From Nymphalis io (Eukaryota > Arthropoda > Insecta > Lepidoptera > Nymphalidae): 64,000 bases of DNA. The stretch spans positions 11,346,001 through 11,410,000 of the forward strand of contig NC_065904.1 of NCBI RefSeq assembly GCF_905147045.1, given 5' to 3'. Positions 45,117-55,419 of this stretch are shown here, one piece after another. Positions within the stretch are counted from its first letter, which is position 1, and every line of letters starts with the position of its first letter. Both the position numbers and the translations under genes were made by a program. The notes beneath the pieces are model-generated. The model was not told the origin of the DNA. It did not search any database and saw only the letters and a program-made list of their open reading frames with translations.

Positions 45117-45170
45117 CGTCGATGGTACCACCCACTCATCTTTTAATAGCAGCAATATAACTGTCATATT
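45117..45170 (+). repeat. Family A scrap
   Basis: Contains gatggtaccacccactcatc, the block that normally precedes agatattctaccgc. Confidence 0.45.
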
Positions 45171-45349
45171 TATAGTCATATCTACTGAACTTAGTACCTT
45201 CGTGTTTGATATTAAAAATTGTCGTTGTGTAAACAAATATGAACCTTAATACTTGGTATAAGTTGTTGGTTTTTTTTTGTATCAAATGTTCGTGTAATGG
45301 AAATTATTTTCGATGATTTAACCGGCTATTTAATTAATGTATATGTAAC

Positions 45350-45500
45350 TATATGCTTTAGTTTAGTAAATCACTTTTGATCTTCATTTTACAAAATTAA
45401 ATTAAACATTTTACAAAGAAGAACCAGCAAGAATGAGTTCTTGAACGTAGTTAACCTTCTTTGACGATCAAGCTACATAGATAATAAAATACAATTGAAT
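45350..45500 (+). repeat. Family G repeat, worn
   Basis: Contains aaatcacttttgatcttcat and acaaagaagaaccagcaaga. Confidence 0.45.
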
Positions 45501-45751
45501 TATTATTTATCCTGCATGCAATCCTTTATTGAGTAATACTTATTAATAAATGTTTTCTCCATGTGATTTAAATTTATAAATTGACAAAGCTGATAATATT
45601 TGGAATTTCATTATGCAAGCGAACACCTTGCCCGAGGAAGGATGAATTGACTTTGCGAACACGGTTACCTAGTGTTACAAGTTTGTATTTACTTCTCGTG
45701 TTTATACAATGTTCATAACTGTTTCTATTGAAATAATCAATATTATTATCT

Positions 45752-46027
45752 AGTAATAGCCTGTGAATGTCGCACTGCTGAGCTAAGGCCTCGTCTCCTT
45801 TTTTTTGAGAAGGTTTTTGAGCTTATTCCACCACGCTGCCCCAATGCGGGTTTGTGGCATACACATGTAACAGAATTTCAGTGAAATTTGACACATGCAG
45901 GTTTCTTCAATATGTTTTCCTTCATCGCCAACCACGAGATGAATTATAGACACAAATTAAGCACATGAAAATTCAGTGGTGCGTGCCCGGATTTGAATCC
46001 ACGATCATCGGATTCACCGTTCAAACC
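45752..46027 (-). mobile_element. SINE-B, near full length, head damaged
   Basis: From agtaatagcctgtgaatgtc to cacgatcatcggattcaccg. The tRNA A-box end is not clear. The overlapping frame at 45965-46261 starts inside the SINE and is not a gene. Confidence 0.85.
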
Positions 46028-46308
46028 ACTCGAACTCTTTCACCTCGTGAAGAACAAGAAGAAGTATTCAAAGCTGACTGCCAACCTCCGCTAGTCGGAG
46101 TGGCGCTCGAAGAAGAAGAAGAATCAATGGACCATCTCGACTTTTTCCAAATCAAAGTATACATTAATATAACTATGGATATAGATAATAGATCGAGACA
46201 AGAAAGCGTAAAATTTCGAGCGTTTGATAACATTAGCGTAAAACTTGTTATTTACAAATAAATTCGTGATTATCTTGGAACTCAAACCATTTTATTTTTA
46301 ATGAATGA

Positions 46309-46643
46309 ATATACTTTTTATGTCTTGCAGCATTATCCTAGAGTAATATACCATAGGACGAGATACTATGAAATATCCAAAGTATACCTGTCGAGCAGTA
46401 TCAATGTCAGTTAGCTGTCTAACTTCTCTAATCATGTGTATTGCGGAGCTGAATTTACTTGCAAGGGATGACAAATTAGAATCCCACTGGAGCTTTGAAA
46501 CTATAGTATTTCCTAAAAAAGAATTGTCAGTTACACTAAGATTTCTATTGTCCAACACCAACCGTAAGCGCTTTTGTTTTACATTAGGTACGATAAATAT
46601 TATATCTTGTGTTTTATTAGCGTCCAAAACCAAGTTATTCGTT
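46309..46643 (-). pseudogene. Jockey/CR1-like LINE reverse transcriptase fragment
   Basis: The minus-strand protein reads NNLVLDANKTQ, then SFLGNTIVSKLQWDSNLSSL, then FSSAIHMIREVRQLTDIDTA, then RQVYFGYF. This is the segment following the catalytic motif in Jockey- and CR1-like reverse transcriptases. After YFGYF the frame shifts; the next frame gives SYGILL and then a stop where WG is usual. Both the 5' and 3' parts are missing. Its right edge abuts a SINE-D head fragment. Confidence 0.75.
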
Positions 46644-46644
46644 T

Positions 46645-46706
46645 GACTACCTCGATGGTTTAGTGGCTAGAAATAAGGCAGCAGATCTCGAGGTCCTGGG
46701 CTTAAT
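46645..46706 (+). mobile_element. SINE-D head fragment
   Basis: gactacctcgatggtttagt, then ctcgaggtcctgggctta. Only the tRNA-like part is present; unrelated DNA follows. Confidence 0.75.
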
Positions 46707-47244
46707 AACATTGTTTGGTCTTCGTTTTAGATTTAAGTACGTGTCTATTTACTGAACCCCCGGGAACCTATTTATGTGATATTTTTACTATAACATAACT
46801 TATGTGATTTGAACGTTACGTTTTGTTAAATATAATACATAAATAGTTTTTCTAAGGAAAATTTTGTAATTCGTTAATTTATCATCTTCACTATAAAATA
46901 ATGATTTTACAAGCAGACATATATTGTACCAAATAAATATATATTAGTTACTTGTAAATGAAGCGATAATTTATAACGATAATTTTTTAACGATAATATT
47001 AATACGCACATCCCTTTTCCGCTGTCGGTTAACCGCGACGTGACAATCACACCGTTTCCGATACAGCCAGGTGTTTTTTTATCGACGCATGCGCAAACGT
47101 TACTCATAATTAAAATTTATATTATATTATTAGTACATATTTAAATTGTTTTACACGTGTCAATGTTGACGTGACTTATTCTATATAAAACACTATATAT
47201 AATTAAAATAAAAACAATAAATTAAAGTTGAATTGATGCGACGT
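46707..47244. other. Unique sequence
   Basis: A CpG-containing patch at about 47000-47105 holds cggttaaccgcgacg and cgacgcatgcgcaaacg; the latter resembles an NRF-1/ewg site. The 66-codon minus-strand frame at 46907-47107 has no known motif. Confidence 0.35.
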
Positions 47245-47245
47245 T

Positions 47246-47286
47246 TGTCTATCTGTACTCGTGTTATTTAAAAACTACTCAACAAT
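47246..47286 (-). repeat. Family F-like tail scrap
   Basis: gtttgtctatctgtactcgt and taaaaactactcaaca resemble the reverse of the RTE-type tail. The match is short. Confidence 0.3.
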
Positions 47287-47288
47287 TT

Positions 47289-47570
47289 GACGAGCCGGTT
47301 GGCGTGGTTGGTGGATGCCTTTCACGCCGAAGGTTGTGGGTTCGATTCCCACCCAGGACAGATATTTGTGCGCATGAACATGTCTGTTTGTCCCGAGTCT
47401 GAGCATAATTATCTATATAAGTATGTATTTACAAAAAGGAAAAATAGTATATGTAGTGTATCAGTTGTCTGGTTTCCATAGTACAAGCTCTGTACAAGCT
47501 TTTTTGGGAAGAATTTGGGATCAGATGGCCGTGTGTGAAAAATGTCCCAGGATATTATTATTATTATAAT
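47289..47570 (+). mobile_element. SINE-C, full length
   Basis: Head gacgagccggttggcgtggt, perfect B-box region gtgggttcgattcccaccca, body with catgtctgtttgtcccgagt and the tail cccaggatattattattatt. It is the only complete plus-strand copy of the family here. Confidence 0.93.
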
Positions 47571-48420
47571 TTAATGAAACTTAATATGTTTACAGATTAT
47601 CCTGGAACAGGTAGACATATACCTTAAGATTATAATCTTTATTTAAAATAACCAACGACATATAAATGTAACAAAGTCGGTCTGTTCTGTTCATTTAGAT
47701 ACGGTTCTCACTTAGGTTTTTCTCTTTTTTTATAACAGCTGAAAATTTCGATGTTTTGTTATTAATTCATTAAAGAGCTCATGACTTACGTTTAAATTAT
47801 TAATGCAAATAGATAGAATAAATGTATGTATTTTATCTGACCGCCTACAATGTATACACAAATACATGGGAGTATAGAATGGACAAAATAAAGACAAAAA
47901 GTGGTACCTCAATTACAGATAATAATTGCATGAAAAATAACGCAACAGACACGTTATAGCACAAAAATAACAAATATAAGACAAATCCAAATTTCAATTT
48001 ACAAACAACCATAATTAAAAAAAAATAAATTACGTAAATGAAGACGACAGAAATTTTCGTCCATATGTTATTATATATCTTTAACGATAATATTTTTATT
48101 TATTTAGGGCCTAAAATTAATTCAATTATTATTATAGATTTTGTTTTCTGAAGTTCTTATTTATTACAAGTCCTATATATATTACGTTTTATATAAAACC
48201 AGTTTTGCGTCTCCTTAATCTATCCTTTCTTGGGCAAGGTGTTTGCGTCTATTATTAAATCATATAAGTTTAGCTAATTACGAAATATAAATCTTATGTT
48301 AAAAAAAACATTAAATCAAAGATTATGTATGATAGCGTGTAGTTAGCATTTGTCGATTTCCATACAGGATAAATACCACAATTGTGTATAATCGTAATGT
48401 ATAATCAAATGTAGTTTAAT
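47571..48420. other. Unique AT-rich sequence
   Basis: No gene or repeat family is recognised. Confidence 0.4.
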
Positions 48421-48421
48421 A

Positions 48422-48684
48422 GTCTTCTATCGCAAAATAGAAGTACTGTTGTTGTTTGAACTGAAGTATTGTTGTGTATCGGTTTGAAGGCCGAGTAAGC
48501 CAGTGTAAATACAGGCACAAGGGACATAAAATCTTAGTACACAAAGTTGGTGGCGCATTGGATGGCGCATGTAAGCGGTGATAATTAATATTTCTTACAA
48601 CGCCAATATTGTCTATGGGCGTTGGTGACCACTTACCATCAGGTAGCCCAAATGCTCGTCCGCCGTCCGTATTCTTTAAAAAAA
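48422..48684 (+). mobile_element. Family A, 5' end worn
   Basis: From ctatcgcaaaatagaagtac through gttggtgaccacttaccatc to ccgtattctttaaaaaa. A short duplication ggatggcgcatg follows ggtggcgcatt. A SINE-D insertion begins just beyond its tail. Confidence 0.85.
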
Positions 48685-48689
48685 TATTA

Positions 48690-49018
48690 TTATAACTATG
48701 ATGATGTCCTCCTGACAAATTTCGGCCACGACATCAAATCTCAAGTAACAATACCTTCACAGGACATATTCTAGAGCACAAATATGGGAGCAAACACATG
48801 TGCACTTCTCTAATCCCTCGCTCTCATAATCCGATGGGACAATAAATTCGACATGATCAGAGAGAAGTCAGGACCAACAGCTTTACGTGCTTGTTGAGGC
48901 ACGCGAGTGTACACATTGTCAACAGAAAAACTCACTTTTTATCTTTTTATCTTAGGACCTCAGGACCTGCGGCTTTATATCTAGACTACTCGACTAAAGA
49001 GGCTGATGTTATAACTAT
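48690..49018 (-). mobile_element. SINE-D, complete copy with 10-bp target duplication
   Basis: ttataactat is repeated perfectly at 48690-48699 and 49009-49018. Element 48700-49008 has the 3' end at the left (gatgatgtcctcctgac) and the tRNA-like head at the right (gcggctttatatctagacta on the plus strand). It is more diverged than the copies at 3253 and 41014. Confidence 0.88.
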
Positions 49019-49938
49019 AGTTAATGTCACAAAACCAAATGAAGTAACAAATTGGCTATAAACGATATTTTTCAGCAGCTGCCATATGTCAGAAGTGTGT
49101 AACAGTGGCAGTAATGATTTTCTTAAACAATATATTTTATATGGTTTATTTGTCTACCAGTTGATAACTAATAAACGTGACTTACTACCTAATAACCCTT
49201 CTTAAAATATAAATTAAAAAAACAGCGTCAAAATGAACAAAGAAGCAATTATAACTTTTATATTTTAACTCATTTTTTTATCTGTTAACTGCATCAGTAT
49301 TTTGCCAATATTTTTTCCTTTGTACCTCGTAATACTGTCTACATTATTCATAAATAAATACAATATGTTCTTATAAATGTACTGTACTGAATGGCAGGAA
49401 TTTAAAACTTTATACGTCTAGTTTTCCGACAAAACAGTTAACGTTATATATTTCAAGCTTAAATCAGAATTAAACAAATGCCGAATATTAAATTTGTTAT
49501 GTTAAAATATTGTCCCATTAATTTTATACAAACTCAACTTGAAACTATAAACAAATGTTATAAAACTACTATTATGATACTATGCAAGGTCACCAGGAAA
49601 CAAAAATCAGCGCGTGCGCAGGATAACATCTAGGATTTAGGATTTTAGTGCTTAGTTTAGACGTTTGATATTATACGGAAGCTAAATTAACTTATAAGTG
49701 AACTTAAACGATGACAATGTTAAACATATTAACCATATAACTAAACTAGCTAACATTGCTTATGTGCTGCTAACGAGAACTTAAATATTATTTTCTTCGT
49801 TCCTGTATTTATACTGGCTCACAAATAATTTAAACTAAAATACAGCTAAATTTTGTAGTGTACAGTGAAATAGCATTATTAAAAATAAGGCATGTTAACA
49901 TTAATAAATTAAATTAAGTTAATGCAGAAATAAGTAAA
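49019..49938. other. Unique AT-rich sequence, about 0.9 kb
   Basis: A possible worn family A scrap lies at about 49755-49830 (cctgtatttatactggctca). No gene is recognised. Confidence 0.4.
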
Positions 49939-49939
49939 G

Positions 49940-50015
49940 TAGCCTGTAAGTTTCCCCGTGCTGAACTACTCCTTAGGAAATGGTCTGGAGCTTTTTACGC
50001 TTCTTCAATACAATT
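49940..50015 (-). mobile_element. SINE-B 3' fragment
   Basis: gcctgtaagtttccccgtgc, then aaatggtctggagctttt. It is the worn tail end of a minus-strand copy lying just upstream of a complete plus-strand one. Confidence 0.5.
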
Positions 50016-50031
50016 TAAGTTATGTTAAGGT

Positions 50032-50364
50032 GTGTACCAGAAAAAAAAGCCGAGATGGCCCTGTTGTAAGAACGCGTGAATCTTAACCGATGATCGTGGG
50101 TTCAAACCCGGGCAAGCACCACTGAATTTTCATGTGCTTAATTCATCTCGTGCTTTACGGTGAAGGAAAACATCGTGAGGAAACCTGCATGTATCTAATT
50201 TCACTGAAGTTCTGCCACATGTGAATTCTACCAACCCGCATTGGAGCAGCGTGGTGGAATAAGCTCCAAACATTCTCCTCAAAAAAAGGAGAGGAGGCCT
50301 TTAGCCCAGCAGTGGGACATTCACAGGCTGTTACGGTTACGGTACGGTTACGGTGTAGCAGAAA
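50032..50364 (+). mobile_element. SINE-B, full length with probable target duplication
   Basis: gtgtaccagaaa (50032-50043) and gtgtagcagaaa (50353-50364) match at 11 of 12 positions. The head gccgagatggccctgttgta is slightly altered. The B-box region gggttcaaacccgggcaag is perfect, and the tail is a ttacgg repeat (ttacggttacggtacggtta). The 105-codon minus-strand frame at 50155-50472 is incidental. Confidence 0.9.
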
Positions 50365-50858
50365 TTCATTCAAAACATCAATGTCTATCATATATATAAT
50401 AAATAAATAAAATAAATAAATATGAATTATACAAATTAAACACATGAAAAGTGCTTTAATTTGAAACCGCAATCTTCCACGAAGCTATCACATGTAACAT
50501 AGAATGTACCCTGGGCCTAAAACGATGACCAAATTAATCTGAATTGCATTATTATGCATCACGACACACGGTGTTTTTAGAAACGTCATTTTAGAATTAT
50601 AAGTATCGATATATAATGTGAATTATTTAACCTCTCTAAGGTCAGAACTTTGCCGTGTAATTTGCGTAATAAGTAAATTATTACGGCTTGGCAATAAGAG
50701 GGACACCTGCTCGGTGACACCGGTTTTATTTCAGCTGGTATTATATATTGATCATGTATATTTGTTTTGATTACACGAACAATTTATCAAATTAATAAAT
50801 TCCATAATCCAATAAGCTCTTTTAAGCACTTTATTATCGTCGTATATAACAATATAAT
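50365..50858. other. Unique AT-rich sequence
   Basis: An (AAATA)n-like run lies near 50399-50421. No gene is recognised. Confidence 0.4.
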
Positions 50859-50859
50859 A

Positions 50860-51010
50860 TGAGCTCTGTATGTCTGTTGTGCTTTCATAAACTACTGAAT
50901 CGATTTTGATAAAATTTCGTTAGAAGCAAGCTAAAGCCCCAATAAAAGTCATAGGCTACTGCTTATATACCTAACATTTGGCCATCCCCAAGTCTTCTAT
51001 ATACTTTTGT
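50860..51010 (-). repeat. Family F: RTE-like LINE 3' end remnant
   Basis: gctctgtatgtctgttgtgc, then actactgaatcgattttgat and aaaatttcgttagaagcaag, form the reverse of the RTE-type tail and its upstream part. Confidence 0.55.
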
Positions 51011-51438
51011 ATTGCTGGATGTGTAGGAGATCTCTACGGATATTGGAAAAGGCTTATATTGGAAGCATTAAAAGCGACATTTGGTATACTGTTTTTTGTC
51101 TGCATAATATATAAGCTTTCATTTATATTTTGCTATATAAATAAATGGCGGTTTTACTTTGTGGTTATTTAAATATTAAAACATAAAACGGTCATATGTT
51201 AAAAAATTGCAAAATCAATTTTATGCATTTTATAAAGGGTTTCAACTACGATCGTGCCTTTTTTATTTATTGTGTCCAATGTTTCGACAGGATTGCACCT
51301 GTCGTGGTCACGAGCTGAGTGGCGTCAGTGACTGGAGTCCAGATATAATATATGAAATTGACAACATACACCTCAAAGGTTCAATGTGAGAAATTTAAAT
51401 TTTTTTATATCATAGGTAGGTAATATTGTCCATTATTT
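51011..51438. other. Unique AT-rich sequence
   Basis: Frames at 50978-51172 and 51207-51389 have no recognised domain. The segment cacctgtcgtggtcacgagc near 51296 is locally GC-rich. Confidence 0.35.
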
Positions 51439-51439
51439 T

Positions 51440-51602
51440 CATCGCAAATGCGCCATTAACCTTGGGAACCATCATGTTGACCCTTATACCTGTAGTTATA
51501 CTGGTTTACTCAAACCGGAACGCAATAATACTAAGTATTGCTTAAGCGGTATATCTGATAAGTGGATGGTACATACCCTGACGGGCTTGCACAAAGCAAG
51601 CT
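51440..51602 (-). mobile_element. Family A, 3' end lost
   Basis: catcgcaaatgcgccattaa, then tactcaaaccggaacgcaat, then ctgacgggcttgcacaaagc. Confidence 0.75.
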
Positions 51603-51686
51603 TTTACCTATGGAAAAAATATGCAAAATGCTAAATAAATTACAAGCGTTATATGTTCTCTTCATATCAATCAAACACAGGTTATA

Positions 51687-51742
51687 AGCTGAGATGTCCC
51701 AGTATTTAGAACATCTGAATGTTTGTACCAAATACGATCACT
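51687..51742 (+). repeat. SINE-B head scrap
   Basis: gctgagatgtcccagtattt, then agaacatctgaatg, resemble the family B head. Confidence 0.4.
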
Positions 51743-51796
51743 CAGCTATTCTAACATCAAAAATTTAGGAAGTCAGTACCATGTATTACTTTTCGT

Positions 51797-51882
51797 TGAT
51801 TTAAATGGTGAGTGAACCAGTGCAATGACAGGCACAAGGGACATAATATCTTAAATCAGGTGGCGAGTATTGATGACCTAAG
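51797..51882 (+). mobile_element. Family A fragment
   Basis: ttgatttaaatggtgagtga, then accagtgcaatgacaggcac, then aagggacataatatctta. Confidence 0.65.
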
Positions 51883-52666
51883 AATTGGCTATTATTTATT
51901 ACAGCGTCATTCAGAAAAAAACTATCTATATTTTTCAAGTTATTAAAATTAAAAGTTCCACACACGAGCAGACAGAGTCCACTTACTGTTGCAGTATATA
52001 AACTTCCAATCATCAGGCAACGTACGACTATTAATCATGAAAAAAGTGTGGTCAGCAAACGAAAAAAAAAAACATTACAAATTTACCGGCGATGAAACTT
52101 CATACGAAAATTTCACTTCGGTCCGAACGGTATATTGAAATTTCAAATACATATTTCTAGTGAACGCCCGGGGCACGGCGGAACGGCGAAACTATTCAAA
52201 TATTCACCGACGGAACTTTTAAATATTCATTTTTTTTTTACGAATACAACATTCGTTTTTTTAGAACGTGCGATGTGATCACGACAATGTTTTGACGGAT
52301 GCACCTTTCGGCTTTTTCATAGTGACATTTATGATTTTATGACTCGATGTAGAGGATTTGAATAGAATAGCGATGGACGGATTGGAACGAAATAAATAAC
52401 TACGAGACAAAGGAAATTGTAATTTACTGGCGACTATGAAAATGTGACGTCATGCGTAACTGCATTTAAATCGCATTCAAACGTGTCGATTTTAGTCAAT
52501 CGTGTGCTAAATTGAAAGCGATTTTAATCGTCAAAATAGTCAAACAAATTGAAGTCAATTTCTATTTTCATATCAAATTTTGTTGAGCAACGACTGTTCA
52601 ACTAATATCGACTAATGTTAGCCTATTATTACAATGTTTTTATATTTTAACTAACAAACATTTCAG
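51883..52666. other. Unique sequence
   Basis: The segment 52085-52215 is less AT-rich (aacgcccggggcacggcgga) and non-repetitive. A CRE-type tgacgtca lies at 52445-52452. No gene is recognised. Confidence 0.35.
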
Positions 52667-52667
52667 C

Positions 52668-52740
52668 AACACCACGTTGGTGTGGTGAGTGGTGGTATAA
52701 GGTCCAAGACGAGAAGACTTCAACCGCCCAAAACGTGATA
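52668..52740 (+). repeat. Possible SINE-B scrap
   Basis: The segment gagtggtggtataaggtcca near 52688 resembles gtggaataagctccaa of family B, but little else matches. Confidence 0.3.
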
Positions 52741-52977
52741 AATCCTTTGCTTGGTTGTGACACATTTAAAGGTTGTTACTTTATCTGTATATAATATATG
52801 TAGTGCTACGTTTCTTATATGTATTTAACAAATATTATACAGACATTATATTTTTTAATTTACTTCATCAAACATTTTATATTAAATTATTATATTTTAA
52901 AGCTTCCAGATTTCGAAATGCAGGATCTACAAAGAAATCGAATATTTTCGTTATTCTTAATTGGAATTTGTCTTATT

Positions 52978-53215
52978 TACTTGGTGGTAAAGATGCCCAG
53001 TTTTGATGGTAAGGTTGTGCAAGCCCGTCTGATTAGGTACCATTTACTGATCACGTATTTGTCGTGTCCCAATTTAAAGAGTAAGTGAGCTTTATTACAC
53101 AAAAGACATAACATGGTCCTCAACGTTGATGGTGCATTGACGCTATAAGAGACGTTATGGACGATTCTTACTACTGACCACTTACCATTGAGAAGTCCGT
53201 TTACCCGTCCGCCTA
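52978..53215 (+). mobile_element. Family A, diverged
   Basis: Keeps ttgtgcaagcccgtctgatt, aaaagacataacatggtcct and ctgaccacttaccattgaga, ending near cgtccgcctacc. Frames at 52773-53006 and 52819-53088 run across it and are not genes. Confidence 0.7.
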
Positions 53216-53552
53216 CCTTTTTTTTAATAAAACAATGTCCATGTGTTAAAATTAAATAGAAATATATCTTGAGACGACATATCGTATCATCTGAATGAAT
53301 GAATTCTCTTATTTCATATCTTCATAGCTTTTTAAAATGAAGTAGCCATCCCCTGAATATTAGCTTACACGGCGTTTATACTAATTTGAAAACTATGTTA
53401 TTTTTTTAATGTTACTACTATTTATTGATCGTATATATTATTATATACGTAAAGCGTATTTTTACATATAAGTGTTACTACATAAATGGATATATATAGA
53501 TATAAATAACTACTTAATTTAGCAAAGTGACAATAGGAGTATTAATGACGCG
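53216..53552. other. Unique AT-rich sequence
   Basis: No gene or repeat family is recognised. Confidence 0.4.
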
Positions 53553-53554
53553 AG

Positions 53555-53832
53555 ACAAGGGAAGCGGAGTGTCGGGCGTCCAGCGGCAAGAAGGGTCGAC
53601 ATTTTCAAAGTCGAAATCAGGCTTACGGAGAGAGGCCTACCAGACAGAGAACTGTTTTTTTTTCTGTTATTTTTTTTACGCTGGAAAATATTTACGCGTT
53701 CCCACGGGAACACTGGGGGGGGGGAGGTTATGTGGGGCTCGCTAGCCTAGGCGCCGAATGCGCCCCGGACATCGAAATACCCTCTTAACGAGGAGCACCA
53801 AAGCATAGCATGCTACCGTGACGCTCTGACGA
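53555..53832 (-). mobile_element. Family E GC-rich element and adjoining GC-rich block
   Basis: 53680-53832 matches family E in reverse (gcgttcccacggga, a ten-base g run, gtggggctcgc, gcatgctaccgtgacgctc). The adjoining 53555-53680 (gggaagcggagtgtcgggcg, gagaggcctaccagacagag) is equally GC-rich and may be more of the same element. Small frames on both strands are not supported. Confidence 0.6.
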
Positions 53833-53899
53833 TGATGAACTAACCTAACCTAAACATTGTCCGGAACAAATCAGTAGTTAACGATAAGACTGCCTTTTG

Positions 53900-54225
53900 T
53901 GTTATATATTTTTGTTTTTTTTTTATAGTATAGGTAGGCGGACGAGCATATGGGCCACCTGATGGTAATTGGTCACCAACGCCCATAGACATTGACATTG
54001 TAAGAAATGTTAACCATCGCTTACATCGCCAATGCGCCACCAACCTTGGGAACTAAGATGTTATGTCCTTTGTGCCTGGAATTACACTGACTCACTCATC
54101 CTTCAAACTGGAACACAACCATACCAAGTACTGCTGTTTTGCGATAGCATATCTGATGAGTGGGTAATACCTACCCAGACGAGCTTGCAGAAAACCCTAC
54201 CACCAGTATTTTATGTTATATATTT
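53900..54225 (-). mobile_element. Family A, full length with target duplication
   Basis: tgttatatattt is repeated at 53900-53911 and 54214-54225. Between them lie a T run, atagtataggtaggcggacg, and the body to ccctaccaccag. This is the clearest family A target duplication in the window and supports LINE-driven retroposition. Confidence 0.92.
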
Positions 54226-55020
54226 CTTTATTTTTATAATGATATTTATAAATTGTACACAACAATTTGTTAATAATAAACGGTTTTACTTATAAATACT
54301 TAGTGGCTATTTAGTTAAACACAGATTTATCTTTCTGTCATTATTGATTTGACATTCGAAATAAGAAGACAGAATTGTTTACCGATTGATTAGTCAAACG
54401 AACTTAGTTACATAGTTACCTTTCAGTAACTTCCTAGTAATATTATATATAAAAATATACCTATGTATCTAAGTATATTCGACCAACAAACCTTATTTCG
54501 GGTTTATTTCATAAACTTAGGGTTTAATTCACTTAATTAAGATTAAGAATTAAGATAAAATGTATTTAAAAGCTTGTAAATATTTGTTTTATATCGATAG
54601 ATTTTTAGTAATTACAGTATTATCGATTGGCACAATCTTCGTATAAAATCCACATGTTCTTAACAGATACATGTTGTGATAAATCTAAAAAAATCAGTTA
54701 CAAATCACTTCAAAAAGCACAACACACACAATTACTAACAATTCCAGACAGATTAAAATGAAAACATTATTTGACAACCTGCCTCTCAACAAAGCCGGGC
54801 CGGGTAAAAAGAGAATCCCCAAAAAATATTTTCCGTTGCCCAATACGGGAAAACAAAATCCATCCCTTTGTGAGTAACGTTGCCCTGTATTCTGTGGATT
54901 GGATTTTTCCGCGAGTTCTGCCCTGATTTACAATTTCGTTGCGAAACTACAATTACAGGGTGAAATAAATTTAACTAGTAAAATCTGTTGCGATACGTCG
55001 AAGCTGAACAATTGCACGTT
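54226..55020. other. Unique AT-rich sequence
   Basis: The segment 54770-54900 is less AT-rich (ctcaacaaagccgggccggg) but has no open frame or known repeat. Confidence 0.4.
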
Positions 55021-55032
55021 CGAATTGAATGG

Positions 55033-55046
55033 GATATATATATATA

Positions 55047-55082
<36 letters not shown>

Positions 55083-55127
55083 CCATATATGTGTGTATAT
55101 ATATATATATACACACATATATGGCTT
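55033..55127. repeat. (TA)n tract with a 48-bp perfect palindrome
   Basis: 55080-55127 reads aagccatatatgtgtgta, a TA core, then the exact reverse complement ending tatatggctt. It follows a long alternating TA run. Frames across it on both strands are simple-repeat artefacts. Confidence 0.92.
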
Positions 55128-55199
55128 GTTGTTATTGAAAATAAAAAACTTTTCACTGATATAAATAAAAAATCGTGTTACATGATTCCTTATGTATTA

Positions 55200-55280
55200 T
55201 CGGGTATAGTGGTTATGTTATAAGGATTCGTCGAGGGTTCAAATTCGAATCCCGGGTCAGATCAGAGAAAAGTTCCTTAG
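55200..55280 (+). repeat. tRNA-like SINE head fragment
   Basis: tatagtggttatgttataag, then attcgtcgagggttcaaatt, then cgaatcccgggtcagatcag, resemble a tRNA-derived head. The B-box region is duplicated or extended (ggttcaaattcgaatccc). It is not a complete tRNA. Confidence 0.4.
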
Positions 55281-55330
55281 CTCTTCTAGGAAAGAATTCT
55301 TAATTGTTCAGTGTTACGCAGTTTAATTTT

Positions 55331-55419
55331 TTCCTAGGACATTATTCACACACGGCCATTAGATCCCAAACTAAGAAAATCTTGTACTGTGAAAACCAGA
55401 CAACTGATATACTACATAT
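55331..55419 (-). mobile_element. SINE-C 3' fragment
   Basis: tcctaggacattattcacac, then ccagacaactgatatactac. The head half is missing; the sequence joins abruptly to a SINE-D fragment. Confidence 0.85.

Noticed and set aside
45965..46261. 98-codon frame with an acidic EEEEE run
   Set aside because: It starts inside SINE-B. The acidic run is a short gaagaagaagaa stretch, and there is no domain.
46978..47006. Local repeat of aacgataat
   Set aside because: A short two-copy repeat in AT-rich DNA, not evidence for an array or CRISPR.
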